From positions 1,101,330 through 1,165,329 of the forward strand of contig RPFO01000072.1 of assembly GCA_009746045.1 (NCBI GenBank): DNA of 64,000 nucleotides. Direction: 5' to 3'. This document shows, in pieces, positions 31,270 to 46,200 of this stretch. Position 1 is the first letter of the stretch; each line of letters begins with the position of its first letter. Both the position numbers and the translations under genes were made by a program. The stretch comes from Mesostigma viride. Its lineage: Eukaryota; Streptophyta; Mesostigmatophyceae; Mesostigmatales; Mesostigmataceae. The notes below the pieces were generated by a model that did not search any database, had not been told where the DNA came from, and saw nothing but the letters and a program-made list of their open reading frames with translations.

Positions 31270-34200
31270 AGCATGGGGGCATGGGGGCATGGGGGCATAG
31301 GGGCATGGGAGCATGGGAGCATGGGAGCATGGGAGCATGGGGGCATGGGAGCATGGGAGCATGGGAGCATGGGAGCATGGGAGCATGGGAGCATGGGAGC
31401 ATGGGAGCATGGGAGCATGGGAGCATGGGAGCATGGGAGCATGGGAGCATGGGAGCATGGGAGCATGGGAGCATGGGAGCATGGGAGCATGGGAGCATGG
31501 GAGCATGGGAGCATGGGAGCATGGGAGCATGGGAGCATGGGAGCATGGGGGCATGGGAGCATGGGAGCATGGGAGCATGGGAGCATGGGAGCATGGGAGC
31601 ATGGGAGCATGGGAGCATGGGAGCATGGGAGCATGGGAGCATGGGAGCATGGGAGCATGGGAGCATGGGAGCATGGGAGCATGGGAGCATGGGAGCATGG
31701 GAGCATGGGAGCATGGGAGCATGGGAGCATGGGAGCATGGGAGCATGGGAGCATGGGAGCATGGGAGCATGGGAGCATGGGAGCATGGGAGCATGGAGCA
31801 TGGGAGCATGGGAGCATGGGAGCATGGGAGCATGGGAGCATGGGAGCATGGGAGCATGGGAGCATGGGAGCATGGGAGCATGGGAGCATGGGAGCATGGG
31901 AGCATGGGAGCATGGGAGCGTGGGTGCATGGGAGCATGGGAGCATGGGAGCATGGGAGCATGGGAGCATGGGAGCATGGGAGCATGGGAGCATGGGAGCA
32001 TGGGAGCATGGGAGCATGGGAGCATGGGAGCATGGGAGCATGGGAGCATGGGAGCATGGGGGCATGGGAGCATGGGAGCATGGGAGCATGGGAGCATGGG
32101 AGCATGGGAGCATGGGAGCATGGGAGCATGGGAGCATGGGAGCATGGGAGCATGGGAGCATGGGAGCATGGGAGCATGGGAGCATGGGAGCATGGGAGCA
32201 TGGGAGCATGCGAGCATGGGAGCATGGGAGCATGGGAGCGTGGGAGCGTGGGAGCATGGGAGCATGGGAGCATGGGAGCATGGGAGCATGGGAGCATGGG
32301 AGCATGGGAGCATGGGGCATGGGGGCATGGGGGCATGGGGGCATGGGAGCATGGGAGCATGGGAGCATGGGAGCATGGGAGCATGGGAGCATGGGAGCAT
32401 GGGAGCATGGGAGCATGGGAGCATGGGAGCATGGGAGCATGGGAGCATGGGAGCATGGGAGCATGGGAGCATGGGGGCATGGGGGCATGGGGGCATGGGG
32501 GCATGGGAGCATGGGAGCATGGGAGCATGGGAGCATGGGAGCATGGGAGCATGGGAGCATGGGAGCATGGGAGCATGGGAGCATGGGAGCATGGGAGCAT
32601 GGGAGCATGGGAGCATGGGAGCATGGGAGCATGGGAGCATGGGAGCATGGGGGCATGGGGGCATGGGGGCATGGGGGCATGGGAGCATGGGAGCATGGGA
32701 GCATGGGAGCATGGGAGCATGGGAGCATGGGAGCATGGGAGCATGGGAGCATGGGAGCATGGGAGCATGGGAGCATGGGAGCATGGGAGCATGGGAGCAT
32801 GGGAGCATGGGAGCATGGGAGCATGGGAGCATGGGAGCATGGGAGCATGGGAGCATGGGAGCATGGGAGCATGGGAGCATGGGAGCATGGGAGCATGGGA
32901 GCATGGAGCATGGGAGCATGGGAGCATGGGAGCATGGGAGCATGGGAGCATGGGAGCATGGGAGCATGGGAGCATGGGAGCATGGGAGCATGGGAGCATG
33001 GGAGCATGGGAGCATGGGAGCATGGGAGCATGGGAGCATGGGAGCATGGGAGCATGGGAGCATGGGAGCGTGGGAGCGTGGGAGCATGGGAGCATGGGAG
33101 CATGGGAGCATGGGAGCATGGGAGCATGGGAGCATGGGAGCATGGGAGCATGGGAGCATGGGAGCATGGGAGCATGGGAGCATGGGAGCATGGGAGCATG
33201 GGAGCATGGGAGCATGGGAGCATGGGAGCATGGGAGCATGGGAGCATGGGAGCATGGGAGCATGGGAGCATGGGAGCATGGGAGCATGGGAGCATGGGAG
33301 CATGGGAGCATGGGAGCATGGGAGCATGGGAGCATGGGAGCATGGGAGCATGGGAGCATGGGGGCATGGGAGCATGGGAGCATGGGAGCATGGGAGCATG
33401 GGAGCATGGGAGCATGGGAGCATGGGGGCATGGGAGCATGGGAGCATGGGAGCATGGGAGCATGGGAGCATGGGAGCATGGGAGCATGGGAGCATGGGAG
33501 CGTGGGAGCATGGGAGCATGGGAGCATGGGAGCATGGGAGCATGGGAGCATGGGAGCATGGGAGCATGGGAGCATGGGAGCATGGGAGCATGGGAGCATG
33601 GGAGCATGGGAGCATGGGAGCATGGGAGCATGGGAGCATGGGAGCATGGGAGCATGGGAGCATGGGAGCATGGGAGCATGGGAGCATGGGAGCATGGGAG
33701 CATGGGAGCATGGGAGCATGGGAGCATGGGAGCATGGGAGCATGGGAGCATGGGAGCATGGGAGCATGGGAGCATGGAGCATGGGAGCATGGGAGCATGG
33801 GAGCATGGGAGCATGGGAGCATGGGAGCATGGGAGCATGGGAGCATGGGAGCATGGGAGCATGGGAGCATGGGAGCATGGGAGCATGGGAGCATGGGAGC
33901 ATGGGAGCATGGGAGCATGGGAGCATGGGAGCATGGGAGCATGGGAGCATGGGAGCATGGGAGCATGGGAGCATGGGAGCATGGGAGCATGGGAGCATGG
34001 GAGCATGGGAGCATGGGAGCATGGGAGCATGGGAGCATGGGAGCATGGGAGCATGGGAGCATGGGAGCATGGGAGCATGGGAGCATGGGAGCATGGGAGC
34101 ATGGGAGCATGGGAGCATGGGAGCATGGGAGCATGGGAGCATGGGAGCATGGGAGCATGGGAGCATGGGAGCATGGGAGCATGGGAGCATGGGAGCATGG

Positions 34201-37200
34201 GAGCATGGGAGCATGGGAGCATGGGAGCATGGGAGCATGGGAGCATGGGAGCATGGGAGCATGGGAGCATGGGAGCATGGGAGCATGGGAGCATGGGAGC
34301 ATGGGAGCATGGGAGCATGGGAGCATGGGAGCATGGGAGCATGGGAGCATGGGAGCATGGGAGCATGGGAGCATGGGAGCATGGGAGCATGGGAGCATGG
34401 GAGCATGGGAGCATGGGAGCATGGGAGCATGGGAGCATGGGAGCATGGGAGCATGGGAGCATGGGAGCATGGGAGCATGGGAGCATGGGAGCATGGGAGC
34501 ATGGGAGCATGGGAGCATGGGAGCATGGGAGCATGGGAGCATGGGAGCATGGGAGCATGGGAGCATGGGAGCATGGGAGCATGGGAGCATGGGAGCATGG
34601 GAGCATGGGAGCATGGGAGCATGGGAGCATGGGAGCATGGGAGCATGGGAGCATGGGAGCATGGGAGCATGGGAGCATGGGAGCATGGGAGCATGGGAGC
34701 ATGGGAGCATGGGAGCATGGGAGCATGGGAGCATGGGAGCATGGGAGCATGGGAGCATGGGAGCATGGGAGCATGGGAGCATGGGAGCATGGGAGCATGG
34801 GAGCATGGGAGCATGGGAGCATGGGAGCATGGGAGCATGGGAGCATGGGAGCATGGGAGCATGGGAGCATGGGAGCATGGGAGCATGGGAGCATGGGAGC
34901 ATGGGAGCATGGGAGCATGGGAGCATGGGAGCATGGGAGCATGGGAGCATGGGAGCATGGGAGCATGGGAGCATGGGAGCATGGGAGCATGGGAGCATGG
35001 GAGCATGGGAGCATGGGAGCATGGGAGCATGGGAGCATGGGAGCATGGGAGCATGGGAGCATGGGAGCATGGGAGCATGGGAGCATGGGAGCATGGGAGC
35101 ATGGGAGCATGGGAGCATGGGAGCATGGGAGCATGGGAGCATGGGAGCATGGGAGCATGGGAGCATGGGAGCATGGGAGCATGGGAGCATGGGAGCATGG
35201 GAGCATGGGAGCATGGGAGCATGGGAGCATGGGAGCATGGGAGCATGGGAGCATGGGAGCATGGGAGCATGGGAGCATGGGAGCATGGGAGCATGGGAGC
35301 ATGGGAGCATGGGAGCATGGGAGCATGGGAGCATGGGAGCATGGGAGCATGGGAGCATGGGAGCATGGGAGCATGGGAGCATGGGAGCATGGGAGCATGG
35401 GAGCATGGGAGCATGGGAGCATGGGAGCATGGGAGCATGGGAGCATGGGAGCATGGGAGCATGGGAGCATGGGAGCATGGGAGCATGGGAGCATGGGAGC
35501 ATGGGAGCATGGGAGCATGGGAGCATGGGAGCATGGGAGCATGGGAGCATGGGAGCATGGGAGCATGGGAGCATGGGAGCATGGGAGCATGGGAGCATGG
35601 GAGCATGGGAGCATGGGAGCATGGGAGCATGGGAGCATGGGAGCATGGGAGCATGGGAGCATGGGAGCATGGGAGCATGGGAGCATGGGAGCATGGGAGC
35701 ATGGGAGCATGGGAGCATGGGAGCATGGGAGCATGGGAGCATGGGAGCATGGGAGCATGGGAGCATGGGAGCATGGGAGCATGGGAGCATGGGAGCATGG
35801 GAGCATGGGAGCATGGGAGCATGGGAGCATGGGAGCATGGGAGCATGGGAGCATGGGAGCATGGGAGCATGGGAGCATGGGAGCATGGGAGCATGGGAGC
35901 ATGGGAGCATGGGAGCATGGGAGCATGGGAGCATGGGAGCATGGGAGCATGGGAGCATGGGAGCATGGGAGCATGGGAGCATGGGAGCATGGGAGCATGG
36001 GAGCATGGGAGCATGGGAGCATGGGAGCATGGGAGCATGGGAGCATGGGAGCATGGGAGCATGGGAGCATGGGAGCATGGGAGCATGGGAGCATGGGAGC
36101 ATGGGAGCATGGGAGCATGGGAGCATGGGAGCATGGGAGCATGGGAGCATGGGAGCATGGGAGCATGGGAGCATGGGAGCATGGGAGCATGGGAGCATGG
36201 GAGCATGGGAGCATGGGAGCATGGGAGCATGGGAGCATGGGAGCATGGGAGCATGGGAGCATGGGAGCATGGGAGCATGGGAGCATGGGAGCATGGGAGC
36301 ATGGGAGCATGGGAGCATGGGAGCATGGGAGCATGGGAGCATGGGAGCATGGGAGCATGGGAGCATGGGAGCATGGGAGCATGGGAGCATGGGAGCATGG
36401 GAGCATGGGAGCATGGGAGCATGGGAGCATGGGAGCATGGGAGCATGGGAGCATGGGAGCATGGGAGCATGGGAGCATGGGAGCATGGGAGCATGGGAGC
36501 ATGGGAGCATGGGAGCATGGGAGCATGGGAGCATGGGAGCATGGGAGCATGGGAGCATGGGAGCATGGGAGCATGGGAGCATGGGAGCATGGGAGCATGG
36601 GAGCATGGGAGCATGGGAGCATGGGAGCATGGGAGCATGGGAGCATGGGAGCATGGGAGCATGGGAGCATGGGAGCATGGGAGCATGGGAGCATGGGAGC
36701 ATGGGAGCATGGGAGCATGGGAGCATGGGAGCATGGGAGCATGGGAGCATGGGAGCATGGGAGCATGGGAGCATGGGAGCATGGGAGCATGGGAGCATGG
36801 GAGCATGGGAGCATGGGAGCATGGGAGCATGGGAGCATGGGAGCATGGGAGCATGGGAGCATGGGAGCATGGGAGCATGGGAGCATGGGAGCATGGGAGC
36901 ATGGGAGCATGGGAGCATGGGAGCATGGGAGCATGGGAGCATGGGAGCATGGGAGCATGGGAGCATGGGAGCATGGGAGCATGGGAGCATGGGAGCATGG
37001 GAGCATGGGAGCATGGGAGCATGGGAGCATGGGAGCATGGGAGCATGGGAGCATGGGAGCATGGGAGCATGGGAGCATGGGAGCATGGGAGCATGGGAGC
37101 ATGGGAGCATGGGAGCATGGGAGCATGGGAGCATGGGAGCATGGGAGCATGGGAGCATGGGAGCATGGGAGCATGGGAGCATGGGAGCATGGGAGCATGG

Positions 37201-40200
37201 GAGCATGGGAGCATGGGAGCATGGGAGCATGGGAGCATGGGAGCATGGGAGCATGGGAGCATGGGAGCATGGGAGCATGGGAGCATGGGAGCATGGGAGC
37301 ATGGGAGCATGGGAGCATGGGAGCATGGGAGCATGGGAGCATGGGAGCATGGGAGCATGGGAGCATGGGAGCATGGGAGCATGGGAGCATGGGAGCATGG
37401 GAGCATGGGAGCATGGGAGCATGGGAGCATGGGAGCATGGGAGCATGGGAGCATGGGAGCATGGGAGCATGGGAGCATGGGAGCATGGGAGCATGGGAGC
37501 ATGGGAGCATGGGAGCATGGGAGCATGGGAGCATGGGAGCATGGGAGCATGGGAGCATGGGAGCATGGGAGCATGGGAGCATGGGAGCATGGGAGCATGG
37601 GAGCATGGGAGCATGGGAGCATGGGAGCATGGGAGCATGGGAGCATGGGAGCATGGGAGCATGGGAGCATGGGAGCATGGGAGCATGGGAGCATGGGAGC
37701 ATGGGAGCATGGGAGCATGGGAGCATGGGAGCATGGGAGCATGGGAGCATGGGAGCATGGGAGCATGGGAGCATGGGAGCATGGGAGCATGGGAGCATGG
37801 GAGCATGGGAGCATGGGAGCATGGGAGCATGGGAGCATGGGAGCATGGGAGCATGGGAGCATGGGAGCATGGGAGCATGGGAGCATGGGAGCATGGGAGC
37901 ATGGGAGCATGGGAGCATGGGAGCATGGGAGCATGGGAGCATGGGAGCATGGGAGCATGGGAGCATGGGAGCATGGGAGCATGGGAGCATGGGAGCATGG
38001 GAGCATGGGAGCATGGGAGCATGGGAGCATGGGAGCATGGGAGCATGGGAGCATGGGAGCATGGGAGCATGGGAGCATGGGAGCATGGGAGCATGGGAGC
38101 ATGGGAGCATGGGAGCATGGGAGCATGGGAGCATGGGAGCATGGGAGCATGGGAGCATGGGAGCATGGGAGCATGGGAGCATGGGAGCATGGGAGCATGG
38201 GAGCATGGGAGCATGGGAGCATGGGAGCATGGGAGCATGGGAGCATGGGAGCATGGGAGCATGGGAGCATGGGAGCATGGGAGCATGGGAGCATGGGAGC
38301 ATGGGAGCATGGGAGCATGGGAGCATGGGAGCATGGGAGCATGGGAGCATGGGAGCATGGGAGCATGGGAGCATGGGAGCATGGGAGCATGGGAGCATGG
38401 GAGCATGGGAGCATGGGAGCATGGGAGCATGGGAGCATGGGAGCATGGGAGCATGGGAGCATGGGAGCATGGGAGCATGGGAGCATGGGAGCATGGGAGC
38501 ATGGGAGCATGGGAGCATGGGAGCATGGGAGCATGGGAGCATGGGAGCATGGGAGCATGGGAGCATGGGAGCATGGGAGCATGGGAGCATGGGAGCATGG
38601 GAGCATGGGAGCATGGGAGCATGGGAGCATGGGAGCATGGGAGCATGGGAGCATGGGAGCATGGGAGCATGGGAGCATGGGAGCATGGGAGCATGGGAGC
38701 ATGGGAGCATGGGAGCATGGGAGCATGGGAGCATGGGAGCATGGGAGCATGGGAGCATGGGAGCATGGGAGCATGGGAGCATGGGAGCATGGGAGCATGG
38801 GAGCATGGGAGCATGGGAGCATGGGAGCATGGGAGCATGGGAGCATGGGAGCATGGGAGCATGGGAGCATGGGAGCATGGGAGCATGGGAGCATGGGAGC
38901 ATGGGAGCATGGGAGCATGGGAGCATGGGAGCATGGGAGCATGGGAGCATGGGAGCATGGGAGCATGGGAGCATGGGAGCATGGGAGCATGGGAGCATGG
39001 GAGCATGGGAGCATGGGAGCATGGGAGCATGGGAGCATGGGAGCATGGGAGCATGGGAGCATGGGAGCATGGGAGCATGGGAGCATGGGAGCATGGGAGC
39101 ATGGGAGCATGGGAGCATGGGAGCATGGGAGCATGGGAGCATGGGAGCATGGGAGCATGGGAGCATGGGAGCATGGGAGCATGGGAGCATGGGAGCATGG
39201 GAGCATGGGAGCATGGGAGCATGGGAGCATGGGAGCATGGGAGCATGGGAGCATGGGAGCATGGGAGCATGGGAGCATGGGAGCATGGGAGCATGGGAGC
39301 ATGGGAGCATGGGAGCATGGGAGCATGGGAGCATGGGAGCATGGGAGCATGGGAGCATGGGAGCATGGGAGCATGGGAGCATGGGAGCATGGGAGCATGG
39401 GAGCATGGGAGCATGGGAGCATGGGAGCATGGGAGCATGGGAGCATGGGAGCATGGGAGCATGGGAGCATGGGAGCATGGGAGCATGGGAGCATGGGAGC
39501 ATGGGAGCATGGGAGCATGGGAGCATGGGAGCATGGGAGCATGGGAGCATGGGAGCATGGGAGCATGGGAGCATGGGAGCATGGGAGCATGGGAGCATGG
39601 GAGCATGGGAGCATGGGAGCATGGGAGCATGGGAGCATGGGAGCATGGGAGCATGGGAGCATGGGAGCATGGGAGCATGGGAGCATGGGAGCATGGGAGC
39701 ATGGGAGCATGGGAGCATGGGAGCATGGGAGCATGGGAGCATGGGAGCATGGGAGCATGGGAGCATGGGAGCATGGGAGCATGGGAGCATGGGAGCATGG
39801 GAGCATGGGAGCATGGGAGCATGGGAGCATGGGAGCATGGGAGCATGGGAGCATGGGAGCATGGGAGCATGGGAGCATGGGAGCATGGGAGCATGGGAGC
39901 ATGGGAGCATGGGAGCATGGGAGCATGGGAGCATGGGAGCATGGGAGCATGGGAGCATGGGAGCATGGGAGCATGGGAGCATGGGAGCATGGGAGCATGG
40001 GAGCATGGGAGCATGGGAGCATGGGAGCATGGGAGCATGGGAGCATGGGAGCATGGGAGCATGGGAGCATGGGAGCATGGGAGCATGGGAGCATGGGAGC
40101 ATGGGAGCATGGGAGCATGGGAGCATGGGAGCATGGGAGCATGGGAGCATGGGAGCATGGGAGCATGGGAGCATGGGAGCATGGGAGCATGGGAGCATGG

Positions 40201-43200
40201 GAGCATGGGAGCATGGGAGCATGGGAGCATGGGAGCATGGGAGCATGGGAGCATGGGAGCATGGGAGCATGGGAGCATGGGAGCATGGGAGCATGGGAGC
40301 ATGGGAGCATGGGAGCATGGGAGCATGGGAGCATGGGAGCATGGGAGCATGGGAGCATGGGAGCATGGGAGCATGGGAGCATGGGAGCATGGGAGCATGG
40401 GAGCATGGGAGCATGGGAGCATGGGAGCATGGGAGCATGGGAGCATGGGAGCATGGGAGCATGGGAGCATGGGAGCATGGGAGCATGGGAGCATGGGAGC
40501 ATGGGAGCATGGGAGCATGGGAGCATGGGAGCATGGGAGCATGGGAGCATGGGAGCATGGGAGCATGGGAGCATGGGAGCATGGGAGCATGGGAGCATGG
40601 GAGCATGGGAGCATGGGAGCATGGGAGCATGGGAGCATGGGAGCATGGGAGCATGGGAGCATGGGAGCATGGGAGCATGGGAGCATGGGAGCATGGGAGC
40701 ATGGGAGCATGGGAGCATGGGAGCATGGGAGCATGGGAGCATGGGAGCATGGGAGCATGGGAGCATGGGAGCATGGGAGCATGGGAGCATGGGAGCATGG
40801 GAGCATGGGAGCATGGGAGCATGGGAGCATGGGAGCATGGGAGCATGGGAGCATGGGAGCATGGGAGCATGGGAGCATGGGAGCATGGGAGCATGGGAGC
40901 ATGGGAGCATGGGAGCATGGGAGCATGGGAGCATGGGAGCATGGGAGCATGGGAGCATGGGAGCATGGGAGCATGGGAGCATGGGAGCATGGGAGCATGG
41001 GAGCATGGGAGCATGGGAGCATGGGAGCATGGGAGCATGGGAGCATGGGAGCATGGGAGCATGGGAGCATGGGAGCATGGGAGCATGGGAGCATGGGAGC
41101 ATGGGAGCATGGGAGCATGGGAGCATGGGAGCATGGGAGCATGGGAGCATGGGAGCATGGGAGCATGGGAGCATGGGAGCATGGGAGCATGGGAGCATGG
41201 GAGCATGGGAGCATGGGAGCATGGGAGCATGGGAGCATGGGAGCATGGGAGCATGGGAGCATGGGAGCATGGGAGCATGGGAGCATGGGAGCATGGGAGC
41301 ATGGGAGCATGGGAGCATGGGAGCATGGGAGCATGGGAGCATGGGAGCATGGGAGCATGGGAGCATGGGAGCATGGGAGCATGGGAGCATGGGAGCATGG
41401 GAGCATGGGAGCATGGGAGCATGGGAGCATGGGAGCATGGGAGCATGGGAGCATGGGAGCATGGGAGCATGGGAGCATGGGAGCATGGGAGCATGGGAGC
41501 ATGGGAGCATGGGAGCATGGGAGCATGGGAGCATGGGAGCATGGGAGCATGGGAGCATGGGAGCATGGGAGCATGGGAGCATGGGAGCATGGGAGCATGG
41601 GAGCATGGGAGCATGGGAGCATGGGAGCATGGGAGCATGGGAGCATGGGAGCATGGGAGCATGGGAGCATGGGAGCATGGGAGCATGGGAGCATGGGAGC
41701 ATGGGAGCATGGGAGCATGGGAGCATGGGAGCATGGGAGCATGGGAGCATGGGAGCATGGGAGCATGGGAGCATGGGAGCATGGGAGCATGGGAGCATGG
41801 GAGCATGGGAGCATGGGAGCATGGGAGCATGGGAGCATGGGAGCATGGGAGCATGGGAGCATGGGAGCATGGGAGCATGGGAGCATGGGAGCATGGGAGC
41901 ATGGGAGCATGGGAGCATGGGAGCATGGGAGCATGGGAGCATGGGAGCATGGGAGCATGGGAGCATGGGAGCATGGGAGCATGGGAGCATGGGAGCATGG
42001 GAGCATGGGAGCATGGGAGCATGGGAGCATGGGAGCATGGGAGCATGGGAGCATGGGAGCATGGGAGCATGGGAGCATGGGAGCATGGGAGCATGGGAGC
42101 ATGGGAGCATGGGAGCATGGGAGCATGGGAGCATGGGAGCATGGGAGCATGGGAGCATGGGAGCATGGGAGCATGGGAGCATGGGAGCATGGGAGCATGG
42201 GAGCATGGGAGCATGGGAGCATGGGAGCATGGGAGCATGGGAGCATGGGAGCATGGGAGCATGGGAGCATGGGAGCATGGGAGCATGGGAGCATGGGAGC
42301 ATGGGAGCATGGGAGCATGGGAGCATGGGAGCATGGGAGCATGGGAGCATGGGAGCATGGGAGCATGGGAGCATGGGAGCATGGGAGCATGGGAGCATGG
42401 GAGCATGGGAGCATGGGAGCATGGGAGCATGGGAGCATGGGAGCATGGGAGCATGGGAGCATGGGAGCATGGGAGCATGGGAGCATGGGAGCATGGGAGC
42501 ATGGGAGCATGGGAGCATGGGAGCATGGGAGCATGGGAGCATGGGAGCATGGGAGCATGGGAGCATGGGAGCATGGGAGCATGGGAGCATGGGAGCATGG
42601 GAGCATGGGAGCATGGGAGCATGGGAGCATGGGAGCATGGGAGCATGGGAGCATGGGAGCATGGGAGCATGGGAGCATGGGAGCATGGGAGCATGGGAGC
42701 ATGGGAGCATGGGAGCATGGGAGCATGGGAGCATGGGAGCATGGGAGCATGGGAGCATGGGAGCATGGGAGCATGGGAGCATGGGAGCATGGGAGCATGG
42801 GAGCATGGGAGCATGGGAGCATGGGAGCATGGGAGCATGGGAGCATGGGAGCATGGGAGCATGGGAGCATGGGAGCATGGGAGCATGGGAGCATGGGAGC
42901 ATGGGAGCATGGGAGCATGGGAGCATGGGAGCATGGGAGCATGGGAGCATGGGAGCATGGGAGCATGGGAGCATGGGAGCATGGGAGCATGGGAGCATGG
43001 GAGCATGGGAGCATGGGAGCATGGGAGCATGGGAGCATGGGAGCATGGGAGCATGGGAGCATGGGAGCATGGGAGCATGGGAGCATGGGAGCATGGGAGC
43101 ATGGGAGCATGGGAGCATGGGAGCATGGGAGCATGGGAGCATGGGAGCATGGGAGCATGGGAGCATGGGAGCATGGGAGCATGGGAGCATGGGAGCATGG

Positions 43201-46200
43201 GAGCATGGGAGCATGGGAGCATGGGAGCATGGGAGCATGGGAGCATGGGAGCATGGGAGCATGGGAGCATGGGAGCATGGGAGCATGGGAGCATGGGAGC
43301 ATGGGAGCATGGGAGCATGGGAGCATGGGAGCATGGGAGCATGGGAGCATGGGAGCATGGGAGCATGGGAGCATGGGAGCATGGGAGCATGGGAGCATGG
43401 GAGCATGGGAGCATGGGAGCATGGGAGCATGGGAGCATGGGAGCATGGGAGCATGGGAGCATGGGAGCATGGGAGCATGGGAGCATGGGAGCATGGGAGC
43501 ATGGGAGCATGGGAGCATGGGAGCATGGGAGCATGGGAGCATGGGAGCATGGGAGCATGGGAGCATGGGAGCATGGGAGCATGGGAGCATGGGAGCATGG
43601 GAGCATGGGAGCATGGGAGCATGGGAGCATGGGAGCATGGGAGCATGGGAGCATGGGAGCATGGGAGCATGGGAGCATGGGAGCATGGGAGCATGGGAGC
43701 ATGGGAGCATGGGAGCATGGGAGCATGGGAGCATGGGAGCATGGGAGCATGGGAGCATGGGAGCATGGGAGCATGGGAGCATGGGAGCATGGGAGCATGG
43801 GAGCATGGGAGCATGGGAGCATGGGAGCATGGGAGCATGGGAGCATGGGAGCATGGGAGCATGGGAGCATGGGAGCATGGGAGCATGGGAGCATGGGAGC
43901 ATGGGAGCATGGGAGCATGGGAGCATGGGAGCATGGGAGCATGGGAGCATGGGAGCATGGGAGCATGGGAGCATGGGAGCATGGGAGCATGGGAGCATGG
44001 GAGCATGGGAGCATGGGAGCATGGGAGCATGGGAGCATGGGAGCATGGGAGCATGGGAGCATGGGAGCATGGGAGCATGGGAGCATGGGAGCATGGGAGC
44101 ATGGGAGCATGGGAGCATGGGAGCATGGGAGCATGGGAGCATGGGAGCATGGGAGCATGGGAGCATGGGAGCATGGGAGCATGGGAGCATGGGAGCATGG
44201 GAGCATGGGAGCATGGGAGCATGGGAGCATGGGAGCATGGGAGCATGGGAGCATGGGAGCATGGGAGCATGGGAGCATGGGAGCATGGGAGCATGGGAGC
44301 ATGGGAGCATGGGAGCATGGGAGCATGGGAGCATGGGAGCATGGGAGCATGGGAGCATGGGAGCATGGGAGCATGGGAGCATGGGAGCATGGGAGCATGG
44401 GAGCATGGGAGCATGGGAGCATGGGAGCATGGGAGCATGGGAGCATGGGAGCATGGGAGCATGGGAGCATGGGAGCATGGGAGCATGGGAGCATGGGAGC
44501 ATGGGAGCATGGGAGCATGGGAGCATGGGAGCATGGGAGCATGGGAGCATGGGAGCATGGGAGCATGGGAGCATGGGAGCATGGGAGCATGGGAGCATGG
44601 GAGCATGGGAGCATGGGAGCATGGGAGCATGGGAGCATGGGAGCATGGGAGCATGGGAGCATGGGAGCATGGGAGCATGGGAGCATGGGAGCATGGGAGC
44701 ATGGGAGCATGGGAGCATGGGAGCATGGGAGCATGGGAGCATGGGAGCATGGGAGCATGGGAGCATGGGAGCATGGGAGCATGGGAGCATGGGAGCATGG
44801 GAGCATGGGAGCATGGGAGCATGGGAGCATGGGAGCATGGGAGCATGGGAGCATGGGAGCATGGGAGCATGGGAGCATGGGAGCATGGGAGCATGGGAGC
44901 ATGGGAGCATGGGAGCATGGGAGCATGGGAGCATGGGAGCATGGGAGCATGGGAGCATGGGAGCATGGGAGCATGGGAGCATGGGAGCATGGGAGCATGG
45001 GAGCATGGGAGCATGGGAGCATGGGAGCATGGGAGCATGGGAGCATGGGAGCATGGGAGCATGGGAGCATGGGAGCATGGGAGCATGGGAGCATGGGAGC
45101 ATGGGAGCATGGGAGCATGGGAGCATGGGAGCATGGGAGCATGGGAGCATGGGAGCATGGGAGCATGGGAGCATGGGAGCATGGGAGCATGGGAGCATGG
45201 GAGCATGGGAGCATGGGAGCATGGGAGCATGGGAGCATGGGAGCATGGGAGCATGGGAGCATGGGAGCATGGGAGCATGGGAGCATGGGAGCATGGGAGC
45301 ATGGGAGCATGGGAGCATGGGAGCATGGGAGCATGGGAGCATGGGAGCATGGGAGCATGGGAGCATGGGAGCATGGGAGCATGGGAGCATGGGAGCATGG
45401 GAGCATGGGAGCATGGGAGCATGGGAGCATGGGAGCATGGGAGCATGGGAGCATGGGAGCATGGGAGCATGGGAGCATGGGAGCATGGGAGCATGGGAGC
45501 ATGGGAGCATGGGAGCATGGGAGCATGGGAGCATGGGAGCATGGGAGCATGGGAGCATGGGAGCATGGGAGCATGGGAGCATGGGAGCATGGGAGCATGG
45601 GAGCATGGGAGCATGGGAGCATGGGAGCATGGGAGCATGGGAGCATGGGAGCATGGGAGCATGGGAGCATGGGAGCATGGGAGCATGGGAGCATGGGAGC
45701 ATGGGAGCATGGGAGCATGGGAGCATGGGAGCATGGGAGCATGGGAGCATGGGAGCATGGGAGCATGGGAGCATGGGAGCATGGGAGCATGGGAGCATGG
45801 GAGCATGGGAGCATGGGAGCATGGGAGCATGGGAGCATGGGAGCATGGGAGCATGGGAGCATGGGAGCATGGGAGCATGGGAGCATGGGAGCATGGGAGC
45901 ATGGGAGCATGGGAGCATGGGAGCATGGGAGCATGGGAGCATGGGAGCATGGGAGCATGGGAGCATGGGAGCATGGGAGCATGGGAGCATGGGAGCATGG
46001 GAGCATGGGAGCATGGGAGCATGGGAGCATGGGAGCATGGGAGCATGGGAGCATGGGAGCATGGGAGCATGGGAGCATGGGAGCATGGGAGCATGGGAGC
46101 ATGGGAGCATGGGAGCATGGGAGCATGGGAGCATGGGAGCATGGGAGCATGGGAGCATGGGAGCATGGGAGCATGGGAGCATGGGAGCATGGGAGCATGG

